Of a DNA stretch of 64,000 nt, positions 31,646 to 39,419 are shown one piece after another (the stretch's first letter is position 1; each line of letters opens with the position of its first letter). The position numbers and the translations under genes were made by a program. The notes under the pieces were generated by a model. The model ran no database searches. It had not been told where the DNA came from and saw only the letters and a list, made by a program, of their open reading frames with translations. This DNA is from Pseudomonas sp. BSw22131 (GTDB lineage Bacteria; Pseudomonadota; Gammaproteobacteria; Pseudomonadales; Pseudomonadaceae). The stretch covers positions 1,922,001-1,986,000 of the forward strand of contig NZ_CP113949.1 of the NCBI RefSeq assembly GCF_026810445.1. The letters are read 5' to 3'.

Positions 31646-31681
31646 GCGTTGTGCACCGATCACCCTGAATGGATGGCTGTG

Positions 31682-32977
31682 ATGAGCGAAATCTTCCCGC
31701 GTAACTGCGCGGTCGTCGAACAACGCTGGCCCGGTGTCTTGCAGCGTTTGCTCGCCGAAGACGTCGAGTCGGTAGCCGTCGAGCTGGTTGAAGGGGCAAG
31801 CCCGACGTTGAGGGTGAATGGCATACAGCTCACCAGCCGCCACGATGGGCTCAAGGAAGCGCAGCTTCAAGCCGACAGCCTGCCCGACCACCCGCGTCAC
31901 GTGCATGTTTACGGCACTGGCCTGGGTGATCTGCAACGTCTGCTGTTGACCGGGGAAGGCCTTGAGCGCGTGGATGTGCACATCCTCAACGGCGCCTTGT
32001 TCAGGGTCGTGCTTGAGGTGCTGGAGCAGGACGACTGGCTGTCCGATCCGCGTGTGACATTGGCGTATGCCGATGAGTCCCCAGAAATCAAACTGCCTTT
32101 TTTTGCGCTGCCCGCCGAACTGGTGCTGGCCGACGACGCCAGCGCCCGGATCCGCGACCGCCTGGTAAGTGAGGTGCATCTGACCTTCAACAACCAGACG
32201 TTCGATCCGGGCACGGAGGCTAATCAGCGGCAACTTCGGCAGGGGTTGGCGTTGCTGCAAAGCGACAAGGACGTCGGCGAGTTGTTCGGCACTCAGGCTG
32301 GTCGAGAAGCGTTGATCCTCGCGACCGGACCGAGCCTGCATCAGCATCTGGCGAGACTGTGCGCCTTGAAGGACGAGGCAGAGCGGCCGCTGTTCATCTG
32401 CGTCGATACCGCGCTGGTGCCGCTGCGCAACGCCGGTATCGAACCCGATGTGGTCGTCAGCATTGATCACCAGATCACCGCGCGGCACCTGGCTCCCGAC
32501 GACACGGCGCACATCGCGCTGGTCTACCTGCCGGGGCTGGATGCCAACATGCTCGCCGCATGGCAAGGCCCCCGGTATGTCGGCTATTCCAGCAGCCCGC
32601 TGTACGAGCAGCTTCGCCAGCGATTCCCGCGTGGCCCTTTATTCGTCGGCGGCAGCGTGATTCATCCTGCGATTGATCTGGCCGTGCAGATGGGCGCGAG
32701 CCGCATCAGCCTGCTGGGGGCGGACTTTGCCTTTCCGGGGGATAAAACCCACACCGGCTGGCAAGACGGCGATCTGGGGCCAAAGGCAAATGTCTCACGG
32801 CACTGGGTGCTGGACGGCCGTGGCAACAAGGTCAAAACCCAGCTCAACTTTCGCAGCTACCTGATCGAGCTTGAGCGCTACATCACCCGGCATCCTGAGG
32901 TGAGTTTCTTCAACACCAGCCGCGACGGCGCGCTGATCGTAGGCACTGCGTTCGACCCCGACTGGACCGCCCCATGA
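31682..32977 (+). CDS. Motility accessory factor (Maf/DUF115) family protein
   Basis: 431 aa. The core is the Maf/DUF115 domain, related to GT42-like sialyltransferase folds: REALILATGPSLHQHLARLC (from about residue 213), then ICVDTALVPLRNAGIEPDVV, VSIDHQ, and SRISLLGADFAFPGDKTHTG. In Aeromonas, Campylobacter and Magnetospirillum, Maf proteins transfer pseudaminic-type sugars to flagellin in the cytoplasm; the complete pse operon upstream makes that role likely here. I chose ATG 31682, preceded by GGATGG; ATG 31673 is in frame nine bases earlier. It overlaps the next small gene by 4 bp. Confidence 0.87.
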   Translation: MSEIFPRNCAVVEQRWPGVLQRLLAEDVESVAVELVEGASPTLRVNGIQLTSRHDGLKEAQLQADSLPDHPRHVHVYGTGLGDLQRLLLTGEGLERVDVHILNGALFRVVLEVLEQDDWLSDPRVTLAYADESPEIKLPFFALPAELVLADDASARIRDRLVSEVHLTFNNQTFDPGTEANQRQLRQGLALLQSDKDVGELFGTQAGREALILATGPSLHQHLARLCALKDEAERPLFICVDTALVPLRNAGIEPDVVVSIDHQITARHLAPDDTAHIALVYLPGLDANMLAAWQGPRYVGYSSSPLYEQLRQRFPRGPLFVGGSVIHPAIDLAVQMGASRISLLGADFAFPGDKTHTGWQDGDLGPKANVSRHWVLDGRGNKVKTQLNFRSYLIELERYITRHPEVSFFNTSRDGALIVGTAFDPDWTAP

Positions 32978-33237
32978 CTACTCCCGCTGCCGTCATTACC
33001 CAAGCCCTTCGCTGCGCCGACCTGTTTCGCCTGGGCCGCGACATCGAAGCCGCCCTGATCATGGTTGAACTGATCGACGCTGCCATGCCGCCGATGACGG
33101 CCCGCTCGCCGGCTGATCAACACGCTTTCGGCCAAGTGCTGAATACGCTGCTCAACTGCCAGGAGCGGCAAGACTGGATTGGCGTGGCGGATGGGTTGGA
33201 GTTTGAGTTTTTGCCGTTTCTCAACAGCCTTCTTTAG
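32974..33237 (+). CDS. Small conserved-looking protein coupled to the Maf gene
   Basis: 87 aa, not recognised. Predicted all-helical and acidic: AVITQALRCADLFRLGRDIE, then AALIMVELIDAAMPPMTARS, ending WIGVADGLEFEFLPFLNSLL. No signal peptide or membrane span. The start ATG overlaps the maf stop (ATGA), so it is translationally coupled, which suggests a partner or chaperone for the Maf enzyme. That role is inference from position only. Confidence 0.75.
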   Translation: MTTPAAVITQALRCADLFRLGRDIEAALIMVELIDAAMPPMTARSPADQHAFGQVLNTLLNCQERQDWIGVADGLEFEFLPFLNSLL

Positions 33238-33321
33238 CCGAAGGGATCTCGACGAGTAATGCCTTGAGCTGTGAGTGAGTTGTCAGCCTGCATTTGGCAC
33301 ATGACGGCCTGTCTCGTTAAG

Positions 33322-33351
33322 GAGGAGGACCGGTACTGAATGGTCCTCCTC
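33322..33351. terminator. Hairpin between convergent genes
   Basis: GAGGAGGACC and GGTCCTCCTC form a perfect 10-bp stem with a 10-base loop. It sits between the Maf operon on the plus strand and the minus-strand secreted protein. There is no T-run on either side. Confidence 0.45.
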
Positions 33352-33375
33352 TACATTGCACGTCAACCAAACCGA

Positions 33376-33779
33376 TCAGTCAGTCATGTCAAAGCCAACC
33401 CTGTAGTGAAAAGGTGATGAATACCTGCGCACGTTCAATATCACTCCGCAGTTGGACTTGCCGGCTTGAGCGGCAGTGGCGTCTTTGTCCCATTTTGTTG
33501 TGTTGCCCCCATAGCTTCTGTGGGACGCGGTGAAATTGCACGTCTTGCCTGATGCAGTCGTGTAGCTCGTGCTAACCGAACTTCCATCGTTCGGAAAATT
33601 CAGGAATACGGATTGACTGCAGCCGGGCAAGAGGATTCGTGGGGACTCTGATGACGATGTCCGAATGGGTCAGAAGAAAGGTTTTGTATGTGAACCTCTA
33701 CGTCCGTCGCGTGAGTATTTTGAATCGCGATAGCACTGCTCGCAAATAAGGCGAGCATTATCAGTTTTGCAGTCTTCAT
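33376..33779 (-). pseudogene. Frameshifted small secreted protein
   Basis: The minus strand starts at ATG 33779 with a good signal peptide (MKTAKLIMLALFASSAIAIQ, then NTHATDVEVHIQNLSSDPF) but this frame stops at about 33599. The rest of the protein continues in another frame (ILLPGCSQSVFLNFPNDGSS, KTCNFTASHRSYGGNTTKWD, SNCGVILNVRRYSSPFHYRV) to the stop at 33376. The second frame is closed by a TGA just 5' of the switch region, so one indel between about 33630 and 33680 joins the two. Rejoined it would be a secreted protein of about 134 residues with three Cys. Lower GC than the flanking flagellar genes. A sequencing error is also possible. Confidence 0.6.
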
Positions 33780-34070
33780 GATTGTTTCCTGTTTAGATGG
33801 TTAAGCTGTCTCGGTGTGTGATCGATTTCACATAATATTAAGATGAAAAAATTTAAATAAGGACGGGTCCGGCAGTGTTGTGGGAGTTGTCAGCCATTTT
33901 GCGCGTCTGGAATTCTCATGGTGCTGCGAGTTACGGTTGAATTTTTTGAATTTTACTGATTTTTTATTTTTTTATGCTGCGCGTAAGTTATTCAACAGGA
34001 TGAAAGATTTTGAGTACTACATATGACGTGGTGGCATTTTAATTATCCAACTTTATTTGTTTTTTACGGC
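33780..34070. other. AT-rich non-coding region upstream of the first flagellin gene
   Basis: Very AT-rich stretch with T-runs around 33935-33975, no gene visible on either strand. It separates the divergent secreted-protein pseudogene from the sigma-28 promoter at 34071. Such composition is unlike the GC-rich flagellar genes around it. Confidence 0.6.
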
Positions 34071-34097
34071 TAAAGCTGTTTGTCGAGTTGGCGATAA
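34071..34097 (+). promoter_or_regulatory. Sigma-28 (FliA) promoter of the first flagellin gene
   Basis: TAAA, 15 bases, then GGCGATAA, against the consensus TAAA-N15-GCCGATAA (one mismatch). It lies 79 bp upstream of the flagellin ATG. Confidence 0.88.
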
Positions 34098-34176
34098 CGG
34101 AGTTGTAGGCACTCCAAGGGCGTTGGGATTCCCTTCTTGTGGAGAGTCGGTTTTGTCAATCACGAGGGATATAAAG

Positions 34177-35310
34177 ATGGCTTTAACCGTTAATACCAAT
34201 ATTGCTTCATTGTCTGTTCAGCGTAATTTGAACAAGTCGTCTGACGCCTTGAGCACTTCAATGTCACGCTTGTCCTCGGGGCTGCGAATCAACAGCGCCA
34301 AGGACGATGCGGCCGGAATGCAGATTGCAACTCGGCTCGATACCCAAATCCGGGGAATGACCGTTGCAACCCGAAATGCCGGAGCGGCTATTTCAATTAT
34401 TCAGACGGCCGAAGGTGCGCTGGAGAAATCACTTAGTAACTTGCAGCGTATGCGAGAGTTGGCAGTACAGGCTACCAATGGGAATAATGGCCCGAACGAA
34501 CGAATTGCACTGAATGCCGAGTTTCAGCAGTCTGTTGCGGAGTTGACACGCATTGCTCGAGGAACGACGTTTGGTGCTGAGTTGAATCTTCTGGACGGAA
34601 GTGCAGGTGCCCTCAGTTTTCAAGTAGGGGCGAACGTAGGTGCAACTGAAAAAATCAGTCTGTCGCTAAGCGACGACTTTTCCTCTGAATCAATGTTTGT
34701 AGCAGATGCGGATGCAGCCGCCATTCCAGCAGATGCAACGACCAGCGGTTCGAGGGTTGTCGTAAAGGGCGAATACCTGGCGATGTCGATTGATGGCGCT
34801 GGGGTTAGAAATATAGTGAGCTCTGTCACTGACGTAATGAAAGACGCTGTTACTGCTGCTGAAGCGGATCTAAAGACGGCCGAGACGACATTTGCTGCTA
34901 TCACCACCCCACCCACTGATCTTGAAAAGCAAGCACTGGCGACCGCGAAAGCTGCACTCGCTACCGCTGAGAAAGTAGTCAAGGATGCTGGCGACAGTGA
35001 TGAAGTTTTAAATAGGTCAGCCCGCCACGAGAATATAGAAGCCACGATGAAGGCGATCGACAAGGCCTTGAGCCTCGTCAACGCGGCTCGCGCGGACTTG
35101 GGTGCCAAACAGAACCGCTTCACGAGCGCTATTGAGAACCTTCAAAACATGGTGAAAAACGCCACTGCCTCCCAAGGGCAGATCCAGGACGTCGACTTCG
35201 CCGCCGAAACCGCCGAGCTCACCAAGCAACAAACCCTGCAGCAGGCATCCACCGCTGTGCTGGCTCAGGCCAATCAGCTGCCGGCTGCGGTGCTCAAGTT
35301 GCTGCAATAA
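34177..35310 (+). CDS. fliC: Flagellin, first copy (377 aa, variant central domain)
   Basis: Filament subunit. Start is ATG 34177 (MALTVNTNIASLSVQRNLNK) with GAGGGAT upstream; the frame is open from 34057 but that stretch is the promoter and leader. The D0/D1 ends are conserved ([20 protein letters not shown] near residue 30; [20 protein letters not shown] at the C terminus). The centre (about 170-300) is unlike the second flagellin: it includes a charged, helix-prone block (AEADLKTAETTFAAI and LATAKAALATAEKVVKDAGD). The 5' two thirds use AT-rich codons, while from about 35040 the sequence becomes GC-rich like its neighbours, suggesting a recombinant gene. Confidence 0.92.
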   Translation: MALTVNTNIASLSVQRNLNKSSDALSTSMSRLSSGLRINSAKDDAAGMQIATRLDTQIRGMTVATRNAGAAISIIQTAEGALEKSLSNLQRMRELAVQATNGNNGPNERIALNAEFQQSVAELTRIARGTTFGAELNLLDGSAGALSFQVGANVGATEKISLSLSDDFSSESMFVADADAAAIPADATTSGSRVVVKGEYLAMSIDGAGVRNIVSSVTDVMKDAVTAAEADLKTAETTFAAITTPPTDLEKQALATAKAALATAEKVVKDAGDSDEVLNRSARHENIEATMKAIDKALSLVNAARADLGAKQNRFTSAIENLQNMVKNATASQGQIQDVDFAAETAELTKQQTLQQASTAVLAQANQLPAAVLKLLQ

Positions 35311-35361
35311 GGCTTTACCGCTCTTTAACAACTTTATCCGTTTCACGCTGCATGATGATAG

Positions 35362-35387
35362 CCGGACGCTCCCTTGGGCGCGTCCGG
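35362..35387 (+). terminator. Possible terminator after the first flagellin gene
   Basis: CCGGACGC and GCGTCCGG form an 8-bp stem with a 10-base loop 50 bp after the stop codon. No direct T-run, but cgtttta follows within ten bases. Confidence 0.55.
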
Positions 35388-35517
35388 TCAAAGCCTCGTT
35401 TTATGGAGGGAGTTTTAACGTCGTGATTAAAGCTTGAAGGCCTTGCGCCGAAACGCTGTGTAACCCCCGTCAAAAGCAGGGGTGGCGCTCTGGTGGCAAA
35501 TAATTTTCAAAAAGCCC

Positions 35518-35544
35518 TCAAGCTCCTTGCAAATACGACGATAA
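35518..35544 (+). promoter_or_regulatory. Sigma-28 (FliA) promoter of the second flagellin gene
   Basis: TCAA, 15 bases, then GACGATAA, with one mismatch in each half of TAAA-N15-GCCGATAA. It lies 81 bp upstream of the ATG, almost the same distance as for the first flagellin. Confidence 0.85.
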
Positions 35545-35625
35545 CTATTACGAAGGTTCTCTAGGCCAAACCCGGCGGTTGCCAGGGCCGGAAAGCCGCA
35601 GTACCCAATCATTGAGGAATTCATC

Positions 35626-36474
35626 ATGGCTTTAGGCGTAAACACTAACGTTGCTTCCCTGTCTGTTCAAAAGAACCTGGGCAAAGCAAGCGACGCACTG
35701 GCTACTTCCATGCAGCGCCTGTCTTCCGGCCTGAAAATCAACAGCGCCAAAGACGACGCCGCTGGCCTGCAGATCGCCACTCGCGAAACTTCGCAGATCC
35801 GTGGCCAGACCGTAGCAATCAAGAACGCCAACGACGGTATCTCGATGGCTCAGACCGCTGAAGGCGCTCTGCAAGAATCCACCAACATTCTGCAACGTAT
35901 GCGTGAACTGGCTGTTCAGTCGCGAAACGACACCAACGGTTCTGCTGACCGTACCGCTCTGAACGCTGAATTCGGCCAGATGTCTGACGAATTGACCCGT
36001 ATCTCGGCGTCGACCAACCTCAACGGCAAAAACCTGCTCGACGGTACTGCCGGCACCATGTCCCTGCAAGTTGGTTCGGACGTAGGTTCGTCCAACCGCA
36101 TCGACCTGGTACTGAGCGGCAAGTTCGACGCCACTTCGTTGTCGGTTGCCAGCGGCTCGATCGCTATCTCCGGTACCAGCGCCACTGCTTCGGGCAACGT
36201 CGACAAAGCGATCACCGCAATTGACGCCGCTCTGGCAGCGATCAACGCCACTCGTGCAAACCTCGGTGCTTCGCAAAACCGTCTGACCAGCACCATTTCC
36301 AACCTGCAAAACGTCAACGAAAACGCCACCGCTGCACTGGGTCGTATTCAAGACACCGACTTCGCAGCTGAAACCGCTAACCTGACCAAGCAGCAAACTC
36401 TGCAACAGGCTTCCACCGCTGTTCTGGCACAGGCTAACCAACTGCCATCGGCTGTACTGAAACTGCTTCAGTAA
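35626..36474 (+). CDS. fliC: Flagellin, main copy (282 aa)
   Basis: Filament subunit of the length usual for P. syringae and P. fluorescens flagellin (282 aa). N-terminal [20 protein letters not shown], the flg22 region [20 protein letters not shown], and the C-terminal [20 protein letters not shown] are conserved. The central surface domain (about 150-205) is short and Ser/Thr-rich ([20 protein letters not shown]), with likely O-glycosylation sites for the transferases upstream. Strong ribosome-binding site GAGGAATT. A terminator follows. Confidence 0.95.
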   Translation: MALGVNTNVASLSVQKNLGKASDALATSMQRLSSGLKINSAKDDAAGLQIATRETSQIRGQTVAIKNANDGISMAQTAEGALQESTNILQRMRELAVQSRNDTNGSADRTALNAEFGQMSDELTRISASTNLNGKNLLDGTAGTMSLQVGSDVGSSNRIDLVLSGKFDATSLSVASGSIAISGTSATASGNVDKAITAIDAALAAINATRANLGASQNRLTSTISNLQNVNENATAALGRIQDTDFAAETANLTKQQTLQQASTAVLAQANQLPSAVLKLLQ

Positions 36475-36492
36475 TATCGGTAATCGGTTTTA

Positions 36493-36529
36493 GCGGGGGA
36501 GCGTGCTTGTCGTGCTCTCCCGCTTTTTT
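36493..36529 (+). terminator. Intrinsic terminator after the main flagellin gene
   Basis: GCGGGGGAGC and GCTCTCCCGC pair with one G-T, then a run of six T. Partial read-through to flaG-fliD is expected, as in other pseudomonads. Confidence 0.92.
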
Positions 36530-36550
36530 ACTTTGTAGAGGTCAACAGAC

Positions 36551-36931
36551 ATGGATATGAGCGTAAAGCTAAGCTTGTCTTACCCAGCGATGCAGCAACC
36601 TGTACCTGTGGTTGCCGAAAAACAGGCTGTGGTGCCTCCGGTGGATCCGGTGTCGGCTGCTTCATCAGACACCAACGCCAATACAGGTAAGAAGCCGGAT
36701 TCAGAAAACACCGAAGCCTTGAAGGTCGCGGTTAAGGAAATCGAAAAGTTTGTTCAGTCAGTACGGCGTAACCTGGAGTTCTCGATTGACGAGGGATCCG
36801 GCAAAGTCGTGGTCAAGGTCATCGCCAGTGAAACGGGTGAAGTGGTGCGGCAATTGCCGTCCGCCGAAGCGCTGAGAATTGCCGACAGTCTGCATAACGC
36901 GCACAGTCTGCTGTTTGATGCGAAAGTTTGA
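36551..36931 (+). CDS. flaG: Flagellar protein FlaG
   Basis: 126 aa. FlaG influences filament length; its biochemical role is not settled. N-terminal half is low complexity; the conserved FlaG domain is in the second half (VKEIEKFVQSVRRNLEFSID, then VVKVIASETGEVVRQLPSAE). It sits between fliC and fliD, its normal place. Confidence 0.93.
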   Translation: MDMSVKLSLSYPAMQQPVPVVAEKQAVVPPVDPVSAASSDTNANTGKKPDSENTEALKVAVKEIEKFVQSVRRNLEFSIDEGSGKVVVKVIASETGEVVRQLPSAEALRIADSLHNAHSLLFDAKV

Positions 36932-37005
36932 ATGGCATGAATCGTGTACGCGTTTTTTGAACGGTGAAGCCGTCAAAAGGCCGACTCAACTGAAAGGAGC
37001 AGCAC

Positions 37006-38430
37006 ATGGCTAGTCCAATTACCCCTGCAACCGGTCTTGGTTCGGGCCTTGCTATCGGGGATATCGTCACCGCACTGGTGAATTCCGATAAGCTCGCCAA
37101 GCAAACCCAGATCACCACGCAAACCAAACTGGTCACCTCCAAGTTGTCCGGTGTTGGCACGTTGCAAAGTGCCATGGATGCGTTTCAGAGCCTGATGAAG
37201 CCTGACACCGGCACCAGCAAATTGCAGTTTGCGGGTTATGCGGCCAAATCGTCGGATGAAACCAAGCTTAAAGTGACATCTGATAACACCGCCGTTCCGG
37301 GTAACTACACCGTCAATGTCACCGAAATAGCGACGTCCTCCAGCGTTGCAACCGCAGCCTTCGACGGCGGCGCTGCCAGTGCCATTCCGAGTGGTAATCT
37401 GAGCATCACTCAAAATGGCATTTCAAAAAGCTACGTGATTCCCGAGGGCTCAACGCTTGCCTCGGTGGTCAAGCAAATCAATGCCGACACCGCGACCACC
37501 AATATCAGCGCCAACATCATCACCGATGACAACGGCTCGCGGCTGGTGCTGGGCTCCACCGCGACGGGTGCCGGATCGGACATCACCACGAGCAGCGACA
37601 TCACCGGTTTCACCATTGCCGCCAACACGGCGCTGGCCACCGGCTCCAAGACGTCTGCCGGCTACATTGGTACACAGGCTGCGAGCGCACAGCTGACCAT
37701 CAACGGGTTGCCGGTGACCAGCAAAAGCAACACCATCGACAAGGCGCTGGGGGGCATGAGCATGACGCTGCTCACCGCCGGCACTTCAACCGTGAACATC
37801 TCCACCAACACCGACGGCTTGAAAGCGTCGCTGCAAAGCTTTATCGATGCCTACAACACGGTCGTGAAGGCAATCAGCACGGTGTCCAAAGCCACTGTCA
37901 GCCAGACGCCAGACGCGAAGACCGGCTCCACCGTGACACCGGCCGCATTGACGGGCGACTCAATGCCGCGCTCGATCTTGTCGGCCATGCGCAACGAGTT
38001 GGTTACAACCGGCGCTGCGGGTGACTTGTCTGTGCTTTCTCAGTTGGGCATTTCGACGTCTCAATCGGACGGTACGTTGTCCCTGGACAACGTCAAGTTC
38101 ACAGCGGCGATGGACAAAGGCCTGGCTGGCAACGTGCAGCAGCTGTTTTCTGGCACCGATACCAAAAACGGTTTGCTGGCGCGAATGGGGGCGGCGATTG
38201 CTCCTTACACCCAGACTGGCGGCATCTTCGACACGCGCACAAGCAGTCTGAACAATCAAAAGAATGATCTGAGCGACCAGCAGACAGCCCTCAATTTGCG
38301 CGTCACTACGCTGACCGCCACGCTGACTGCCAAGTACAACGCGATGGACTTGCTGGTGGGGCAATTGAAGGCCTCGGCATCCAGCGTCACCTCGTTCTTC
38401 GACTCGCTCAATGCGTCAAAGTCGGGCTGA
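37006..38430 (+). CDS. fliD: Flagellar filament cap protein FliD (HAP2)
   Basis: Caps the filament tip and folds incoming flagellin; in Pseudomonas it also binds mucin. 474 aa, typical. N terminus PITPATGLGSGLAIGDIVTA and the FliD_N domain TLQSAMDAFQSLM; C-terminal FliD_C with KASLQSFIDAYNTVVKAIST and the coiled-coil DRTSSLNNQKNDL-type end (RTSSLNNQKNDLSDQQTALN). Strong GGAGCAG ribosome-binding site. A terminator follows. Confidence 0.96.
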   Translation: MASPITPATGLGSGLAIGDIVTALVNSDKLAKQTQITTQTKLVTSKLSGVGTLQSAMDAFQSLMKPDTGTSKLQFAGYAAKSSDETKLKVTSDNTAVPGNYTVNVTEIATSSSVATAAFDGGAASAIPSGNLSITQNGISKSYVIPEGSTLASVVKQINADTATTNISANIITDDNGSRLVLGSTATGAGSDITTSSDITGFTIAANTALATGSKTSAGYIGTQAASAQLTINGLPVTSKSNTIDKALGGMSMTLLTAGTSTVNISTNTDGLKASLQSFIDAYNTVVKAISTVSKATVSQTPDAKTGSTVTPAALTGDSMPRSILSAMRNELVTTGAAGDLSVLSQLGISTSQSDGTLSLDNVKFTAAMDKGLAGNVQQLFSGTDTKNGLLARMGAAIAPYTQTGGIFDTRTSSLNNQKNDLSDQQTALNLRVTTLTATLTAKYNAMDLLVGQLKASASSVTSFFDSLNASKSG

Positions 38431-38451
38431 TTTTTTCGTTTGAAAACAAAG

Positions 38452-38473
38452 ACCCGGCTACTGCCGGGTTTTT
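38452..38473 (+). terminator. Intrinsic terminator after fliD
   Basis: ACCCGGC-TACT-GCCGGGT followed by five T. Confidence 0.92.
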
Positions 38474-38549
38474 GGCATGTGGACTAAAGTTTGTGATCGC
38501 AGCGTCGATAACATGGTTATACGAATTTTGTGTTGTGTGAGGAAAGATC

Positions 38550-38933
38550 ATGAACCGGATGGCAGCCCTTCGGCAGTATCAGAAGGTCAATTCCCATGCT
38601 CAGACGTCCGAGGCCACTCCGCATCGCCTGGTGCAGATGTTGATGGAAGCTGGCCTGGATCGCATTGCTCAGGCAAAAGGGGCAATCGGGCGTAAAGATA
38701 TCCCCGCCAAAGGGGTGTTGATTGGCAAGGCGATTGAAATCATCGGAGGCCTGCGCGAAGGCCTGGACATGGAGAAGCAGGCTAAGGCCCTGGCCCATGT
38801 TGACAATCTTTATGTATACATGATGCAACGCCTGGCTCAGGCAAATATAAAAACTGACCCAAAGATCCTCGACGAAGTGAGCGGTTTGCTGCTCACCGTC
38901 AAGGAAGGCTGGGATGCGATTGCTGCTCACTAG
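38550..38933 (+). CDS. fliS: Flagellin export chaperone FliS
   Basis: Binds the C terminus of flagellin in the cytoplasm and delivers it to the export gate. 127 aa, all helical. Diagnostic motifs are ALRQYQKVNSHAQTSEATPH, RLVQMLMEAGLDRIAQAKGA and LYVYMMQRLAQANIKTDPKI. AGGAAAG ribosome-binding site. Follows fliD, as usual. Confidence 0.96.
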   Translation: MNRMAALRQYQKVNSHAQTSEATPHRLVQMLMEAGLDRIAQAKGAIGRKDIPAKGVLIGKAIEIIGGLREGLDMEKQAKALAHVDNLYVYMMQRLAQANIKTDPKILDEVSGLLLTVKEGWDAIAAH

Positions 38934-38953
38934 CCTGCTGCAAGGAGAACACC

Positions 38954-39250
38954 ATGTCTGCCGCACTCAAGCGTATCGAACAAACCCGTGAAGCCCTGAG
39001 CCATGCCCTGGCGGAGCGCGATTGGGAGGCGATCGGCAAGCTGGATCTGGCCTGCCGCGCCTGCGTCGACGAGGTCATCAGCGAGGCGCCGAAGGACGAG
39101 CCTGAGTTGCGCAGCAATCTGGAAGATTTGTTGGGTGTTTATCGGCAGTTGATCGACGTAGCAGTGGGAGAACGCCAGGCAATCGCCGATGAAATGTCTC
39201 ACATCCAGCGAGCGAAAAGTGCTGCAAAGGTTTACCATCTGTTCGGTTGA
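38954..39250 (+). CDS. FliT-like export chaperone / FliS-associated small protein
   Basis: 98 aa, all-helical, acidic. It occupies the fliT (fliS') position behind fliS. Visible sequence SAALKRIEQTREALSHALAE, then RDWEAIGKLDLACRACVDEV, is compatible with a FliT-type FliD chaperone, but similarity is low and the assignment rests mainly on position and size. AAGGAG ribosome-binding site upstream. Confidence 0.75.
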   Translation: MSAALKRIEQTREALSHALAERDWEAIGKLDLACRACVDEVISEAPKDEPELRSNLEDLLGVYRQLIDVAVGERQAIADEMSHIQRAKSAAKVYHLFG

Positions 39251-39304
39251 CGCTGGGTTGAATGATAAAGATTGTGCGCCATAAATTTGACTGTGTGCGG
39301 TTTT

Positions 39305-39333
39305 TTGACTTAACTAGTGATGTTCACTAATTT
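39305..39333 (+). promoter_or_regulatory. Candidate sigma-70 promoter of fleQ with internal palindrome
   Basis: TTGACT, 17 bases, then TAATTT resembles a -35/-10 pair with a poor -10. The spacer carries the perfect palindrome TAGTGA-TGT-TCACTA (39315-39329), a likely protein-binding site. It lies about 85 bp upstream of fleQ. In P. aeruginosa Vfr controls fleQ from this region, but the half-site spacing here (3 bp) does not fit the Vfr/CRP pattern. Confidence 0.45.
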
Positions 39334-39419
39334 CTGGCTTTTTGTAGAGCCGTCCGGCCATAGAAAGCCAAGCTTGCCCCCGTGATGGGCATCGAGTTGA
39401 CTAGGGAAGTTGCTATTGC

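Larger units (their letters stand above)
35311..35625. other. Intergenic region between the two flagellin genes
   Basis: Holds the hairpin at 35362, the second sigma-28 promoter at 35518 and an 80-bp leader before the second flagellin. No gene seen. Confidence 0.8.

Noticed and set aside
36934..36950. Possible sigma-54 box upstream of fliD (tggcatgaatcgtgta)
   Set aside because: The -12 element reads GT instead of GC at the required spacing, and TTGC is absent.
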